DNA of 64,000 nucleotides from Prochlorococcus marinus str. MIT 9313. Its GTDB lineage: Bacteria; Cyanobacteriota; Cyanobacteriia; PCC-6307; Cyanobiaceae. Of this stretch, positions 8,801 through 17,001 are shown in pieces. Location of the stretch: contig NC_005071.1 of NCBI RefSeq assembly GCF_000011485.1, positions 1,677,347 to 1,741,346 on the forward strand. Direction: 5' to 3'. The first letter of the stretch is position 1. Every line of letters begins with the position of its first letter. Under the pieces are notes generated by a model. It ran no database searches and was not told the DNA's origin. It worked only from the letters and a program-made list of their open reading frames with translations. The translations under genes were made by a program, and so were the position numbers.

Positions 8801-9493
8801 TTGCCAGACCCACCCCCGGAGATCCCCGCAGAGCTTCGCAGCGCAGGACTTGAGGCCCTTCAAGCCGATCTGCAAAAGCTTCAAAGCCGTATGGAAGCCC
8901 TAGAACCAGTGAACATGCTGGCCCTTGAAGAACTCGAACAACTCGAACAACGACTCGGGGATCTGGTCAAAAGGCTTGAGGTTCTCTCCCAGGAGCGAGA
9001 AGAACTCCTGCTCCGCATCGAGACCGTCGCCACTCTTCGTCAGGAAGCCTTCATGGAAGCTTTTGAAGCAGTTGATGGTCATTTTCGTGACATCTTCGCC
9101 AGCCTCTCTGAGGGCGATGGCCACCTTCAACTCGACAACCCTGACGACCCCCTCGAAGGCGGCCTAACCCTGGTAGCACATCCCAAAGGCAAAGCAGTGA
9201 GACGCCTTGCGGCTATGTCTGGTGGAGAAAAATCGCTTACGGCGCTCAGCTTTCTGTTTGCTCTTCAGCGCTTCCGCCCCTCTCCCTTCTATGCCCTCGA
9301 TGAAGTGGACAGTTTCCTTGATGGGGTGAATGTTGAACGCCTTGCAGCTTTGATCGCCCGCCAAGCAGAACAAGCCCAGTTCATGGTTGTGAGCCACCGC
9401 CGACCAATGATCGGCGCCTCCAACCGCACCATCGGGGTAACCCAGGCCCGTGGGGCTCACACTCAAGTCGTGGGATTACCCAATGCAGCGTGA
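5885..9493 (+). CDS. smc: Chromosome segregation ATPase SMC
   Basis: SMC compacts and organises the chromosome as a ring-shaped dimer with ScpA and ScpB. The 1202-residue length is normal. Walker A is GPNGSGKS at residues 32-39. Two long coiled coils rich in Gln, Glu, Leu and Arg flank the hinge at about residues 535-700 (GIHGPVAQLGEV to MTGGSFSGRS). The signature motif SGGEKS is at 1112-1117 and Walker B ends in DE at 1139-1140 (ALDEVDSFLDG). The start is TTG at 5885; MVHINQVGL is the usual beginning of cyanobacterial SMC. It follows the LigD-like gene closely and precedes a PRC-barrel gene by about 60 bases, so the three may be cotranscribed. Confidence 0.97.
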   Translation: MVHINQVGLTQFKSFGGSMTIPLEEGFTVVTGPNGSGKSNILDGVLFCLGLATSRGMRADRLPDLVNSRILRAGKAAETVVSVRFDLSDWKPDPAEAGLEPPEEGPWIKADQQEWTVTRRLRVMPGGSYSTSYSADGEPCNLQQLQTQLRRLRIDPEGSNVVMQGDVTRIVSMSNRDRRGLIDELAGVALFDSRIEQTRAKLDDVQERQERCRIVEQELLTTRQRLERDCAKARTYQELRQQLQLGRQQELMLAFETAQQGLRDLQARQQQLDEQEVRDAANLQEAEEKLAKAAANLKTLQVNVKALGEDQLLGVQAELAGLETQARELERQAEQHQHEGQRLQGVRQDLSNRRKQLQQEAHSQTEDPHRTALEDAEKNCRDAEAAVEVSRRRLGDVAGRSGAWLEQQRQRSSRRQELQSTLTPLQQEQQQLQERLRQDEERRVELEAEQQRDGTEDQQVQKQLDQLEQEWQTLLQSISDKKEQVQQAAEALAVQQRTRSRLEQEQTRLEKEIARLESRRETLQESRGTGALRLLLEAGLEGIHGPVAQLGEVDDRHRLALEVAAGARLAQVVVDDDRIAAKAIELLKSKRAGRLTFLPLNRIKAPAASSNSALMRGRKPDNADSSTGMIGKAFELVRFEPIYAEVFAYVFGETLVFSNLKSARLQLGRTRAVTLDGELLEKSGAMTGGSFSGRSNSLSFGSSNEGDEAEPLRRRLLELGETLVACRREESHLSQVLEEARPCLRNLEQRQAALEAERSAARRSHGPLMERRHQRSQKVEELQAHQEQQQQRLNALIEKLSPLTLELQQLEQHEQEAQADGDAETWQRLQADLETADDALGTARTNRDQLLTAQQHRHLALERLSDQQKGLEAEEKRLQEAVHALATAHAQWRDQQQELQARRQTLESQQQDLQTRFGEQRRARDAAEAEVANQRQGLQEAQWNLERLRQDRQALTEELRSGGLRLNELQQALPDPPPEIPAELRSAGLEALQADLQKLQSRMEALEPVNMLALEELEQLEQRLGDLVKRLEVLSQEREELLLRIETVATLRQEAFMEAFEAVDGHFRDIFASLSEGDGHLQLDNPDDPLEGGLTLVAHPKGKAVRRLAAMSGGEKSLTALSFLFALQRFRPSPFYALDEVDSFLDGVNVERLAALIARQAEQAQFMVVSHRRPMIGASNRTIGVTQARGAHTQVVGLPNAA

Positions 9494-9554
9494 GCTGTTT
9501 CCTCAAGCCCTTGAGTCAAAATAACTCGATTCGCCCCCTGTTGAGGGCCTGCGT

Positions 9555-10664
9555 TTGACGACAAACCCATCCCTGAACGATCCACTGGACAAAGTTCCTA
9601 GCGACCGCCTCTGGCTGCGCTCCGAGCTCATGGGGACCCACGTGATCACCCGTGATACCGGACGTCGTCTCGGCGTCGTGGGAGAAGTCGTGGTCGACAT
9701 TGATCGCCGCGAAGTGGTGGCCCTAGGCCTGCGAGACAATCCCCTAACGCGATACCTGCCCGGCCTCCCACGTTGGATGCCACTTGATCGGATCCGTCAG
9801 GTGGGGGACGTCATCCTCGTGGATTCCTCTGACTCACTCAAAGAGGGTTTCACCCCAGATCGCTACAGCCGAGTGATCAACTGCCAAGTGATCACAGAAT
9901 CTGGCCAGCAACTAGGCAGAGTCCTGGGGTTCTCCTTCGACATCGAAACAGGAGAACTCACCACCCTGGTGATTGGAGCAATCGGTGTGCCCTTATTGGG
10001 TGAAGGGGTCTTGAGTACCTGGGAGATGCCGGTAGACGAGGTGGTCAGCAGCGGCGCAGACAGGATCATTGTCTATGAAGGCGCAGAAGAGAAGCTCAAG
10101 CAACTGAATAGCGGCTTCCTCGAAAAACTCGGAGTTGGCGGCCCCAGCTGGGAAGAACAGGAGCGAGAGCGCTACAGGATGAATCTTGTGCCAGTGGAAA
10201 ACCAGCTCAACTCAGGACAGCCCACTGAGCAGGAACAGCGCCGGCTCCAACCTTCCACCACTCAAACCTTTGAGCCGGAAGAAGAACTTGAATACGTTGA
10301 ACTTGAAGAGCGTCAACAGGAAGTCATCCCCCAACAGCGCTATCTCGATGAAACGCCCTCAAGCTCCCCAACGCGCTACCGCAATGACAGAGAAGAAAGA
10401 ATGACCTTCGAAGAACCTTCTGCCTATGAACAAAGGCCAGTCTTCGAAGAATCAGCTGCCTATGAACCAAGACGAACCTTTGAAGATCAACAACCCCAGA
10501 GACCAAGACCAGCCTCACGTCGACCTGTTCAGAGCCTTGGTGATCCTCTTGATGTGGAGCCCCTCGACTTTTCAGGACGCGATCAAGCTGGCCGAGACCG
10601 AGATACAGAGATAGAGGAGACCCCACAGCGCCGTAATGGCACCGAACTGGACGACCCTTGGTGA
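9555..10664 (+). CDS. PRC-barrel domain protein
   Basis: This 369-residue protein has two N-terminal PRC-barrel repeats (about residues 20-105 and 108-195), recognisable by GTHVITRDTGRRLGVVGEV and the repeat-like VITESGQQLGRVLGFSFD. PRC-barrels occur in photosynthetic reaction centre H subunits and in the 16S rRNA maturation factor RimM. In cyanobacteria such proteins are of uncertain function. The C-terminal 170 residues are acidic and repetitive (FEEPSAYEQRP, FEESAAYEPRR, FEDQQPQRPR), probably disordered. The start is TTG at 9555. It lies downstream of smc in the same direction. Confidence 0.85.
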   Translation: MTTNPSLNDPLDKVPSDRLWLRSELMGTHVITRDTGRRLGVVGEVVVDIDRREVVALGLRDNPLTRYLPGLPRWMPLDRIRQVGDVILVDSSDSLKEGFTPDRYSRVINCQVITESGQQLGRVLGFSFDIETGELTTLVIGAIGVPLLGEGVLSTWEMPVDEVVSSGADRIIVYEGAEEKLKQLNSGFLEKLGVGGPSWEEQERERYRMNLVPVENQLNSGQPTEQEQRRLQPSTTQTFEPEEELEYVELEERQQEVIPQQRYLDETPSSSPTRYRNDREERMTFEEPSAYEQRPVFEESAAYEPRRTFEDQQPQRPRPASRRPVQSLGDPLDVEPLDFSGRDQAGRDRDTEIEETPQRRNGTELDDPW

Positions 10665-10677
10665 CCTTCGATTCAAA

Positions 10678-11112
10678 TCAAACCTCTGCCTCCTCGGAAA
10701 AATCAAGCGAAGCGCTGTTCACGCAGTACCTCTGACCTGTAGGCGCTGGTCCGTCGTTAAAGACATGGCCCAGATGAGCCCCACAACGAGCACAGTTGAT
10801 CTCAGTACGCTCCATTCCATGACTAGTGTCCCGATGGGTGGTAATCGCACCTGCCTTGACTCCATCCGAAAAGCTCGGCCAACCAGTGCCTGAATCGAAT
10901 TTTGTCGCTGAGCTGAAGAGTGGGGCTCCACAACAGACACAGCAATACATCCCTGCTGCCTTGTGGTTCCAATAAGCACCTGTAAATGCTCGCTCTGTGC
11001 CCCCCTTACGGGCAACCTGATACTGCTCACGAGTCAACCTGGCCTGCCACTCTTCTGGGCTGAGCTTGATCCAATCCACTGAATCGGAAGCGGAGGAATC
11101 AGACCTGGACAT
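10678..11112 (-). CDS. msrB: Peptide-methionine (R)-S-oxide reductase MsrB
   Basis: MsrB reduces methionine-R-sulfoxide in oxidised proteins using thioredoxin, protecting against photo-oxidative damage. The 144-residue length is that of a single MsrB domain. Zinc-binding CxxC pairs are C58/C61 and C107/C110. The catalytic cysteine is C130 in RYCVNSASL, and [11 protein letters not shown] and GHVFNDGP are hallmark motifs. The start is ATG at 11112. The gene is convergent with the PRC-barrel gene, with 13 bases between the stops. Confidence 0.96.
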   Translation of the reverse strand: MSRSDSSASDSVDWIKLSPEEWQARLTREQYQVARKGGTERAFTGAYWNHKAAGMYCCVCCGAPLFSSATKFDSGTGWPSFSDGVKAGAITTHRDTSHGMERTEINCARCGAHLGHVFNDGPAPTGQRYCVNSASLDFSEEAEV

Positions 11113-11160
11113 GGAAGGGAAAAGAAAGAGGACCTGCCAGACCCTAAACAGCCTTCGAAT

Positions 11161-12462
11161 CTAAAAAGCACCGAGAGCTTTGGGCAGCAAACGACGCACC
11201 TGCCGAACCAGTGCAGAAACAGCCCCAGGTTGCCCACGCAGGCTGCGCAGATCCTCGCGCAGCCCCCTGAGCCGTTCAGGAGATTCCAGCCAAGCTGACG
11301 CCTCATGAGCAATGTCCTGTGGCGAAATTGAGCCCACTCGCTCCGGAACCACCATGCGTCCAGCAGAGATATTGGGCCAAGCCAGGAATCCATGACGACG
11401 CAGCCGCCATGCACTGAGCAAAACACCAATGCACCAACGCAATCCAGGGAGCCGAGCCAACAAACCAATCCAGCCATCCCATGCCTGCATCACAGCCAAA
11501 TGCTGGGTGGGCACGATCACAATCATTGGCAAACCAAGCGCCCCCAATTCGGCCGTATTGGCCCCCACAGTGGTAAGAGCTAAATCACATTGGCTCAAGG
11601 GACCATGCGCAGGATGATCCTCTTGGAGATAGATGACCGTGCCGGCCCTGGTGATCAATCTTCGCCAAGGCTGATCAAGCTCAGCTGGCCTGACCATGGC
11701 AATAGCTGAGCGATAGGCAGCAGCAATCGGATTGCTCGAACTCATAAAGCTTTCCAACTCCTTCACGCTTGTGGTAGGTGCAACAGGAAGCAAAAACCGA
11801 CATCCAGGTCGCAGCCGAGCCAATTGATCAGCCGCCTCCAAAAGGAAAGGAACCCCCACGCAGAGCTTGGCCCGTTTAGACCCAGGCAATAAAGCCACCC
11901 AGTCGCCTTGTGGCAGCGGGGCTTCAGCTCTTGCAAGACTAGACAAATCCGCCATCAGGTCTCCCACCACAGTGCAACGGTCCCGGAAACGACGTGGCAG
12001 CTGATCCCGCACTTTGGGAGACATCGCAGCAATGCAGTCATTCCAACGAGGCCAGCGGGCCACCCACTCGGCGTAGGTGAGATGGCGGTAGCCCAAGCGG
12101 CCTGAAAGAAGCACGCTCCAGAACTGATCTCCACCAAGGAAAACGACCACTCCTTGGCGAGGCCACGGCCCATAGCGTCGGGGAAAGAACAACAAATTCC
12201 AAAACTGATTTGCTGGTGTGATCTGCTCAAACTGAATCCATCGTCTAGCCGCATCAGCCTCCTGTCCTGTGGCATTCGGGCAAGGCACCAACACCAGCCT
12301 CAAGTCAATAGGCGAGCTTGCAGCGCGAGGACGCATCAAAATGCTGCGATGCAAGCTCTCAGCAATGGGCCTAACCCAAGTCGCTAGTTCCCCTGGGCCA
12401 TTGGAAACCAGAACAACCGCCAGCGAAGTGTCCGGAATGACAGCTGGAGGGAGTGAGGTCAA
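11161..12462 (-). CDS. Lipid-A-disaccharide-synthase-related protein, cyanobacterial type
   Basis: This protein belongs to a cyanobacterial family related to LpxB glycosyltransferases (TIGR03492-like), with a GT-B fold. VVLVSNGPGELATWVRPIAE near the N-terminus and TTVGANTAELGALGLPMIVI in the C-terminal half, which matches the nucleotide-sugar binding part, are the clearest signs. True lpxB neighbours such as lpxA or lpxD are absent, so the acceptor is unknown. The start is uncertain. An open frame continues through the tRNA-Leu gene, but real translation should begin after it; TTG at 12462 is the first usable codon. No strong ribosome site is seen. Confidence 0.82.
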   Translation of the reverse strand: MTSLPPAVIPDTSLAVVLVSNGPGELATWVRPIAESLHRSILMRPRAASSPIDLRLVLVPCPNATGQEADAARRWIQFEQITPANQFWNLLFFPRRYGPWPRQGVVVFLGGDQFWSVLLSGRLGYRHLTYAEWVARWPRWNDCIAAMSPKVRDQLPRRFRDRCTVVGDLMADLSSLARAEAPLPQGDWVALLPGSKRAKLCVGVPFLLEAADQLARLRPGCRFLLPVAPTTSVKELESFMSSSNPIAAAYRSAIAMVRPAELDQPWRRLITRAGTVIYLQEDHPAHGPLSQCDLALTTVGANTAELGALGLPMIVIVPTQHLAVMQAWDGWIGLLARLPGLRWCIGVLLSAWRLRRHGFLAWPNISAGRMVVPERVGSISPQDIAHEASAWLESPERLRGLREDLRSLRGQPGAVSALVRQVRRLLPKALGAF

Positions 12463-12477
12463 GTTGTAAGGAAAGAA

Positions 12478-12559
12478 TGCGGATGGCGAGACTTGAACTC
12501 GCAAGGCCGAAGCCACACGCCCCTCAAACGTGCGTGTCTACCAATTCCACCACATCCGC
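12478..12559 (-). tRNA. tRNA-Leu (GAG)
   Basis: The 82-base minus-strand sequence folds as a class II tRNA. Acceptor strands GCGGATG and CATCCGC pair, the D arm is GTGG...AATTGGTAGAC, and the anticodon stem CACGT/GCGTG holds loop TTGAGGG with anticodon GAG. A long variable arm and the T arm GCGAG-TTCAAGT-CTCGC follow. CCA is not encoded. It reads CUC/CUU leucine codons. The 3' end is 16 bases from the likely start of the lipid-A-synthase-related gene. Confidence 0.95.
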
Positions 12560-12682
12560 GTGGCCGACTCAACCTCGCGGGCTTCGTCGATCGAGGATCA
12601 TACCGGCCAATGGTCCAACGTTTTGCAAAGTGGCCTGGCAAGGAGCGCTGATACGATCCGCCCAAAGCCTGATTACTGCGGG

Positions 12683-14029
12683 ATGACCATCGGCAAAGTG
12701 CTGATCGCCAACCGCGGCGAAATTGCCCTCAGAATTCTGCGTAGCTGCAGAGAGCTGAATATCCCCACAGTGGCTGTTTACAGCACCGTGGATCGCAATG
12801 CGCTGCATGTTCAACTTGCTGATGAAGCCGTCTGCGTTGGCGAGGCCCCTAGCAGCAAGAGCTATCTCAATGTCCCCAATATCCTCGCGGCTGCAACCTC
12901 CCGCGGGGTCGATGCAATTCATCCTGGCTATGGATTTCTAGCCGAAAACGATCGATTCGCCGAAATCTGTCGTGACCATGGCATCACCTTTGTCGGTCCT
13001 TCACCCCATGCAATCCGCTCCATGGGAGACAAGTCGACCGCTAAGGCGACCATGCAACAAGTCGGTGTTCCGACTGTGCCAGGTAGCGAGGGCTTGCTCG
13101 CCAGTCCAGAAGCAGCAGCTGAGCTGGCGAAGGGAATGGGCTACCCAGTGATGATCAAAGCCACCGCAGGTGGGGGTGGCCGCGGCATGCGCCTGGTCAC
13201 CACGCCAGACCAACTGGAAAACCTCTTCAAGGCCGCCCAAGGAGAGGCCGAAGCGGCCTTCGGCAATCCTGGGCTCTACATGGAGAAATTCATTGACCGG
13301 CCCCGACACGTCGAAGTGCAGATCCTCTCGGATCGACACGGCAACGTCATCCACCTCGGCGAGCGTGACTGCTCCATTCAGCGACGTCATCAAAAACTGT
13401 TGGAAGAATCCCCCAGCCCAGCCCTCACCCCCGAATTACGCCTGCGAATGGGTGAGGCTGCGGTGGCCGCCGCAAGGAGCATCAACTACGAAGGCGCTGG
13501 AACCGTGGAATTCCTCCTTGATCGCAAGGGTGACTTTTACTTCATGGAAATGAACACCCGTATTCAGGTTGAGCATCCCGTCACAGAAATGGTGACAGGC
13601 ATCGATTTGATCGCAGAACAACTGCACATCGCCGGAGGCGATCCCATCAGCATCAAACAAGAGGACATCCAACTAAGAGGCCATGCCATCGAGTGTCGAA
13701 TCAATGCTGAAGACTCCACCCACAACTTCCGCCCCTCACCAGGGCAAATCACAGGCTGGTTACCACCAGGAGGACCAGGGGTACGCATCGACAGCCACGT
13801 CTATACCGGCTACGACATACCGCCTTTCTATGATTCATTGATTGGCAAGGTGATCGCCTGGGGGCATAACCGAGACGCGGCACTTAAACGCATGAAAAGA
13901 GCACTCAATGAATGTGCTGTCACAGGCATCCCCACCACAGTTGAATTCCATCTCGAACTGCTCAATCGGGAAGAATTTCTGAGAGGAGATGTTCACACCA
14001 AATTTGTCGAACAGGACATGCTCGACTGA
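12683..14029 (+). CDS. accC: Biotin carboxylase subunit of acetyl-CoA carboxylase
   Basis: AccC carboxylates the biotin of AccB using ATP and bicarbonate, the first step of fatty acid synthesis, in the cytoplasm. At 448 residues it has the standard length. It begins [17 protein letters not shown]. It carries the ATP-grasp glycine loop [12 protein letters not shown], the [10 protein letters not shown] motif and [14 protein letters not shown] with catalytic residues. The frame is open upstream to 12530, but ATG at 12683 gives the family start ([14 protein letters not shown]) and avoids the tRNA-Leu gene. It is divergent from that tRNA. Confidence 0.97.
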   Translation: MTIGKVLIANRGEIALRILRSCRELNIPTVAVYSTVDRNALHVQLADEAVCVGEAPSSKSYLNVPNILAAATSRGVDAIHPGYGFLAENDRFAEICRDHGITFVGPSPHAIRSMGDKSTAKATMQQVGVPTVPGSEGLLASPEAAAELAKGMGYPVMIKATAGGGGRGMRLVTTPDQLENLFKAAQGEAEAAFGNPGLYMEKFIDRPRHVEVQILSDRHGNVIHLGERDCSIQRRHQKLLEESPSPALTPELRLRMGEAAVAAARSINYEGAGTVEFLLDRKGDFYFMEMNTRIQVEHPVTEMVTGIDLIAEQLHIAGGDPISIKQEDIQLRGHAIECRINAEDSTHNFRPSPGQITGWLPPGGPGVRIDSHVYTGYDIPPFYDSLIGKVIAWGHNRDAALKRMKRALNECAVTGIPTTVEFHLELLNREEFLRGDVHTKFVEQDMLD

Positions 14030-14046
14030 AATTCCTTCGTTCAATC

Positions 14047-14406
14047 TCAAGCAATGGCCTGGCTCTTAAGCAGCATCTGAGAGAGCAGTCCTTGCTGGCC
14101 AACCAACAACTCCCTCAACAAACTGATCAATCCAGCCCATATCACGGGAGTGACATCCACTCCACCAATGGGAGCCACCACACGGCGGGTCATCGCCAAA
14201 AGAGGCTCCGTGGGCCAACTCACCAAAGGCCAAAACCCCTCGCTGAGCTTTACCTGGGGATACCAAGAGAGCACGATCCGAAAGATAAATGTCAGCGTCC
14301 AAAACGCAAGCGCAAAGGCCAGAACCAGATGCAGCGTTGGCAGCGCTTGAATCAGAACTGGTGTCACAAAGCTCAAAGCATCAGCAATTCCATCGTAGAA
14401 AGTCAC
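14047..14406 (-). CDS. YggT family membrane protein
   Basis: This 119-residue integral membrane protein has two YggT-type hydrophobic segments. The hallmark FRIVLSWYPQ and the later PTEPLLAMTRRVVAPIGGVDVTPV are typical; the family is linked to osmotic or potassium stress and, in chloroplasts, to thylakoid nucleoid and cytochrome b6 maturation (YlmG). It starts with GTG at 14406 and is convergent with accC, with 17 bases between the stops. It is divergent from psbX, so the short gap 14407-14455 should hold both promoters. Confidence 0.88.
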   Translation of the reverse strand: MTFYDGIADALSFVTPVLIQALPTLHLVLAFALAFWTLTFIFRIVLSWYPQVKLSEGFWPLVSWPTEPLLAMTRRVVAPIGGVDVTPVIWAGLISLLRELLVGQQGLLSQMLLKSQAIA

Positions 14407-14455
14407 CCCTGATCATTAAGATCATGATGGCCTCGCCCAAGTCAGAACCACTGCT

Positions 14456-14575
14456 ATGACCGCTTCTCTCGCCAATTATCTAAGCAGCCTCGTTTGGGCC
14501 GCAGTAATCGTGGTAATACCAGCTGCCGTTGCCCTTGTGTTGATCAGTCAAAACGACCAGATGTATCGCAAGTGA
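14456..14575 (+). CDS. psbX: Photosystem II protein PsbX
   Basis: This 39-residue single-span subunit of photosystem II sits near cytochrome b559 and affects quinone exchange. The frame reads MTASLANYLSSLVWAAVIVV and continues with a hydrophobic helix to LISQNDQMYRK, matching PsbX of marine cyanobacteria in length and in the conserved SLVWAAVIVVIPA core. It lies between yggT (divergent) and ycf66 (same direction, 104 bases on). Confidence 0.93.
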   Translation: MTASLANYLSSLVWAAVIVVIPAAVALVLISQNDQMYRK

Positions 14576-14679
14576 TCGGGTTGACCGAAACCTCAAAGCA
14601 GCCTTGGCGCACTTCGTAGACTGAGCCCAACGAGGTTGGTTTTCAACCTCCTGTTCAGGCGTTTTCAGGGGGCGCAATT

Positions 14680-15660
14680 GTGGTCAATGCCAGTCTTAAC
14701 TGGGGCAGCATTGTTGGAATCGTGCTTGCAGTAGGCGGTGCTCTGCTGTATTTCATGCGATCGTTCAAGCCTGCCTTAGCACGCGACTACGACGTCTTTT
14801 TCGCAGCCATCGGCCTCCTTTGTGGAGGAGTTTTCTTTTTTCAGGGGTGGCGCCTGGATCCGATCCTGCAGTTCGGCGTGTTCCTGCTAGCCGGAACCAC
14901 AATGTTTTTCGCCTACGAAAGTGTCAGGTTGAGAGGCGTAGCTGTTGAGGGGGCTCGGCGTTCATCCTATTTCGATGATGCACCAGCCCCGCCTATCAAC
15001 CAGGGTCGAGGCGGTGGCCTAAGGGGTGACTGGGATGAACCCTACGACCGCTTTGAGGAACCCCAACCGGTTCGACGACGCTTCTCCAGTCGAGACAACG
15101 ACGATGCTGATCGCCCTCAAGAAGACTTATACCGGCCTCGCAGAACCACAAGAGCTGCAATACCAGAACAAGCAGCAAGCCGTCGCCGCAACAAGGAGGA
15201 AGAGTCCTGGGGCGAAGACTCAGAACGCTCTCGTCGCATGGCCCGATTCGGCCGCCAGGATGATGAACAAAACAATCGTCCTGACTTTGGAGAACGCCGC
15301 AATATTCGCCAAGATCAGCGCCGGGGCAGCCGTCCCTCAGCCAATCAACAAACCACCAATCGAACCCAATTAAGCAACGAGCCAAGGTCTACGACGAGAG
15401 GGGGCTACGGCTCATCAAGAAAACCTGGTGTACCTCAGGGGTCTCAGATTCGTCCCGAGGCTGAAGATGCGGCCTACTCTCCTGCAAAGTCCAGGTCGAC
15501 GGGATCCAGGCCCACAGCATCAAAGCCCTCCCGACCACAAGGCAATCCCTCAGCCACCAGAACAGAAGCGGCGCCTCCTTCATCATCAATGCCTGAGCCA
15601 AGACGCTCAGCTCCGCGAAGTTCAAGACCTCGCGACAACAGTTCCCGTTTTGACGACTGA
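14680..15660 (+). CDS. ycf66: Ycf66 family protein
   Basis: Ycf66 is a conserved cyanobacterial and plastid membrane protein of unknown function. The first 85 residues carry three hydrophobic segments with the family's pattern (SIVGIVLAVGGALLYFMRSF, FFQGWRLDPILQFG, FFAYESVRLRG). The remaining 240 residues are a basic, Arg/Pro/Ser-rich low-complexity tail that is probably disordered and is the part that varies between strains. The start is GTG at 14680 with a purine-rich AGGGGGCG upstream. Its neighbour psbX reinforces a thylakoid setting, but no role can be assigned. Confidence 0.9.
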   Translation: MVNASLNWGSIVGIVLAVGGALLYFMRSFKPALARDYDVFFAAIGLLCGGVFFFQGWRLDPILQFGVFLLAGTTMFFAYESVRLRGVAVEGARRSSYFDDAPAPPINQGRGGGLRGDWDEPYDRFEEPQPVRRRFSSRDNDDADRPQEDLYRPRRTTRAAIPEQAASRRRNKEEESWGEDSERSRRMARFGRQDDEQNNRPDFGERRNIRQDQRRGSRPSANQQTTNRTQLSNEPRSTTRGGYGSSRKPGVPQGSQIRPEAEDAAYSPAKSRSTGSRPTASKPSRPQGNPSATRTEAAPPSSSMPEPRRSAPRSSRPRDNSSRFDD

Positions 15661-15698
15661 AGCCCATTGCCAACAACCTGCAGCAACTGATCCTGCTT

Positions 15699-16205
15699 TT
15701 GGGGTGCCTGAGCCTTGGGAGCTGCATCAATTCGATTGAGAGAGCACCAGGTGGCCTGCTTCAACGCAGCCAGCAAGACCCTGCCCTCAGCGGCAATGGC
15801 GAAATGCTGGCAGTGATCGTCGATCAGCGAGGCCGGCCAACCGTTCAGCTCCGCGAGCTTAGAGACGGAAAGATCCTGCCACTACGCCATTTCTCCCGTC
15901 ACCAACCTCACAGTTCTCCCTCCCTGAGCTGGAATGGACGTTATCTGGCAGTGATCACACAAAAAGGCAATCGTCGCCTAACGATCATTGAAGATCGTCT
16001 AACCGGAAGAATCCACCCGCTTCCCCTACCGGGGGAGAGAGATCCTGTGAGCCTCAGCCTTGCACCAGATGCACGCCAGTTAGCTATGCAAGTAGCCGAT
16101 CAGGGGCATTGGCGCGTAGAGCTCTTCGATCTATCACACATCCTTGAGCCTGATCCAATCAGAGGGCTGAAGCGCTCAACTCCAACGAAAGAGGTTAGAC
16201 CGTGA
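15699..16205 (+). CDS. TolB/WD-like propeller lipoprotein, first of a tandem pair
   Basis: This protein of about 170 residues has repeated beta-propeller-like blades (SGNGEMLAVIVDQRG, SWNGRYLAVITQKGN, APDARQLAMQVADQG), as in TolB-type or WD-like proteins. The start is unclear. TTG at 15699 is the first standard start, yet in-frame codons from 15666 encode NNLQQLILLLGCLSLGSC, a good lipoprotein signal ending in LGSC. A start on ATT (15666) or CTG (15678) is therefore plausible. It overlaps the next gene by four bases (GTGA). Three blades are too few for a closed propeller, so the two products may assemble together. The function is unknown. Confidence 0.7.
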   Translation: MGCLSLGSCINSIERAPGGLLQRSQQDPALSGNGEMLAVIVDQRGRPTVQLRELRDGKILPLRHFSRHQPHSSPSLSWNGRYLAVITQKGNRRLTIIEDRLTGRIHPLPLPGERDPVSLSLAPDARQLAMQVADQGHWRVELFDLSHILEPDPIRGLKRSTPTKEVRP

Positions 16206-16708
16206 AATATGGGCTCTTACGAGATCTGCCGAGTTGGCTTGTAACTTTGTTTATTTGCTTTGGGCTGGTTGCTTGCGGAAGAGAAGCATTGAGGCCACTC
16301 CAAGGCATCAATCGCTCACTGCTCCAATCCGCTAGCAGTCGTCGCCAACCGGCCCTTGGCAAGCGTTGGTTGGCCACTCTGGCCAACCATCAAGGAAAAG
16401 AAAGAATTGAATTGATCGACCTACGAAGCCGCAGATCGGTACTACTTCCAGGCCTGAATCGACCTGATGCTCAGCCAATCAGTGTGAGCGTGAGTGCCAA
16501 TGGCGAACACCTGGCGCTGGTAAGACAGCGTGACGACCAAACGGAACTGTTGCTCTATCACCGCAGTATGGGTACTGTTCATCGGCTTGAGCTCAGCGCC
16601 AAAGGGATCCCTCGCCATGTGATTTTGGATGGATCTGGTCGGCTTCTAGCAGTTCAAGTCAGCCGAGAGGGTCGTTGGGATGTGGACCTGATCCGTTTGC
16701 CAAGCTGA
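16202..16708 (+). CDS. TolB/WD-like propeller lipoprotein, second of a tandem pair
   Basis: This 168-residue protein is paralogous in design to its upstream neighbour. It has a lipoprotein signal (LFICFGLVACG, lipobox LVAC), then blades SANGEHLALVRQRDD and DGSGRLLAVQVSREG. Start GTG at 16202 sits inside the stop region of the previous gene (GTGA), which indicates translational coupling. Like the first, it carries only about three blades, half of a six-bladed TolB-type propeller. It is convergent with the Hli gene. The family beyond the blade motif is not recognised. Confidence 0.7.
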   Translation: MKYGLLRDLPSWLVTLFICFGLVACGREALRPLQGINRSLLQSASSRRQPALGKRWLATLANHQGKERIELIDLRSRRSVLLPGLNRPDAQPISVSVSANGEHLALVRQRDDQTELLLYHRSMGTVHRLELSAKGIPRHVILDGSGRLLAVQVSREGRWDVDLIRLPS

Positions 16709-16734
16709 TTAGACAACGCAACCACTCAAACCAC

Positions 16735-17001
16735 TCAGGACACCAAACCGGCCCAATGCACGAAGGTGTCGCGACTCACCACTTCGATGAGCAGCACAGC
16801 GGCCAATCCAATCATCGCGAAACGTCCATTGACCCGTTCTGCATAGGCACTCCAACCAAAAGTGGGTGGATCTCCCGTCGTCGCACTATTGATGGGTGGC
16901 TGGACCTCTGAACTTTCAGAACCCTGCTCGGATCCCTCGAAGACAGCCTGTTCGCTTGGAAGGTCCTGATCGCCTGGAAGGTTTTGCTTTGGTGAGGTCA
17001 T
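16735..17001 (-). CDS. hli: High-light-inducible protein (Hli/Scp), N-terminally extended
   Basis: Hli proteins are one-helix relatives of plant light-harvesting proteins that bind chlorophyll and carotenoid in the thylakoid and dissipate excess energy or aid photosystem repair. The C-terminal 40 residues hold FGWSAYAERVNGRFAMIGL followed by the rest of the membrane helix. ExxNGRxAMIG is the diagnostic chlorophyll-binding motif. An acidic 45-residue N-terminus precedes it, longer than in minimal Hli proteins. ATG at 17001 shares a base with the stop of the upstream ABC transporter gene (TGATG), so the two are translationally coupled. Confidence 0.92.
   Translation of the reverse strand: MTSPKQNLPGDQDLPSEQAVFEGSEQGSESSEVQPPINSATTGDPPTFGWSAYAERVNGRFAMIGLAAVLLIEVVSRDTFVHWAGLVS

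Noticed and set aside
12463-12516. N-terminal extension of the lipid-A-synthase-related protein
   Set aside because: It would be translated from the tRNA-Leu gene; the residues are unrelated to the family.
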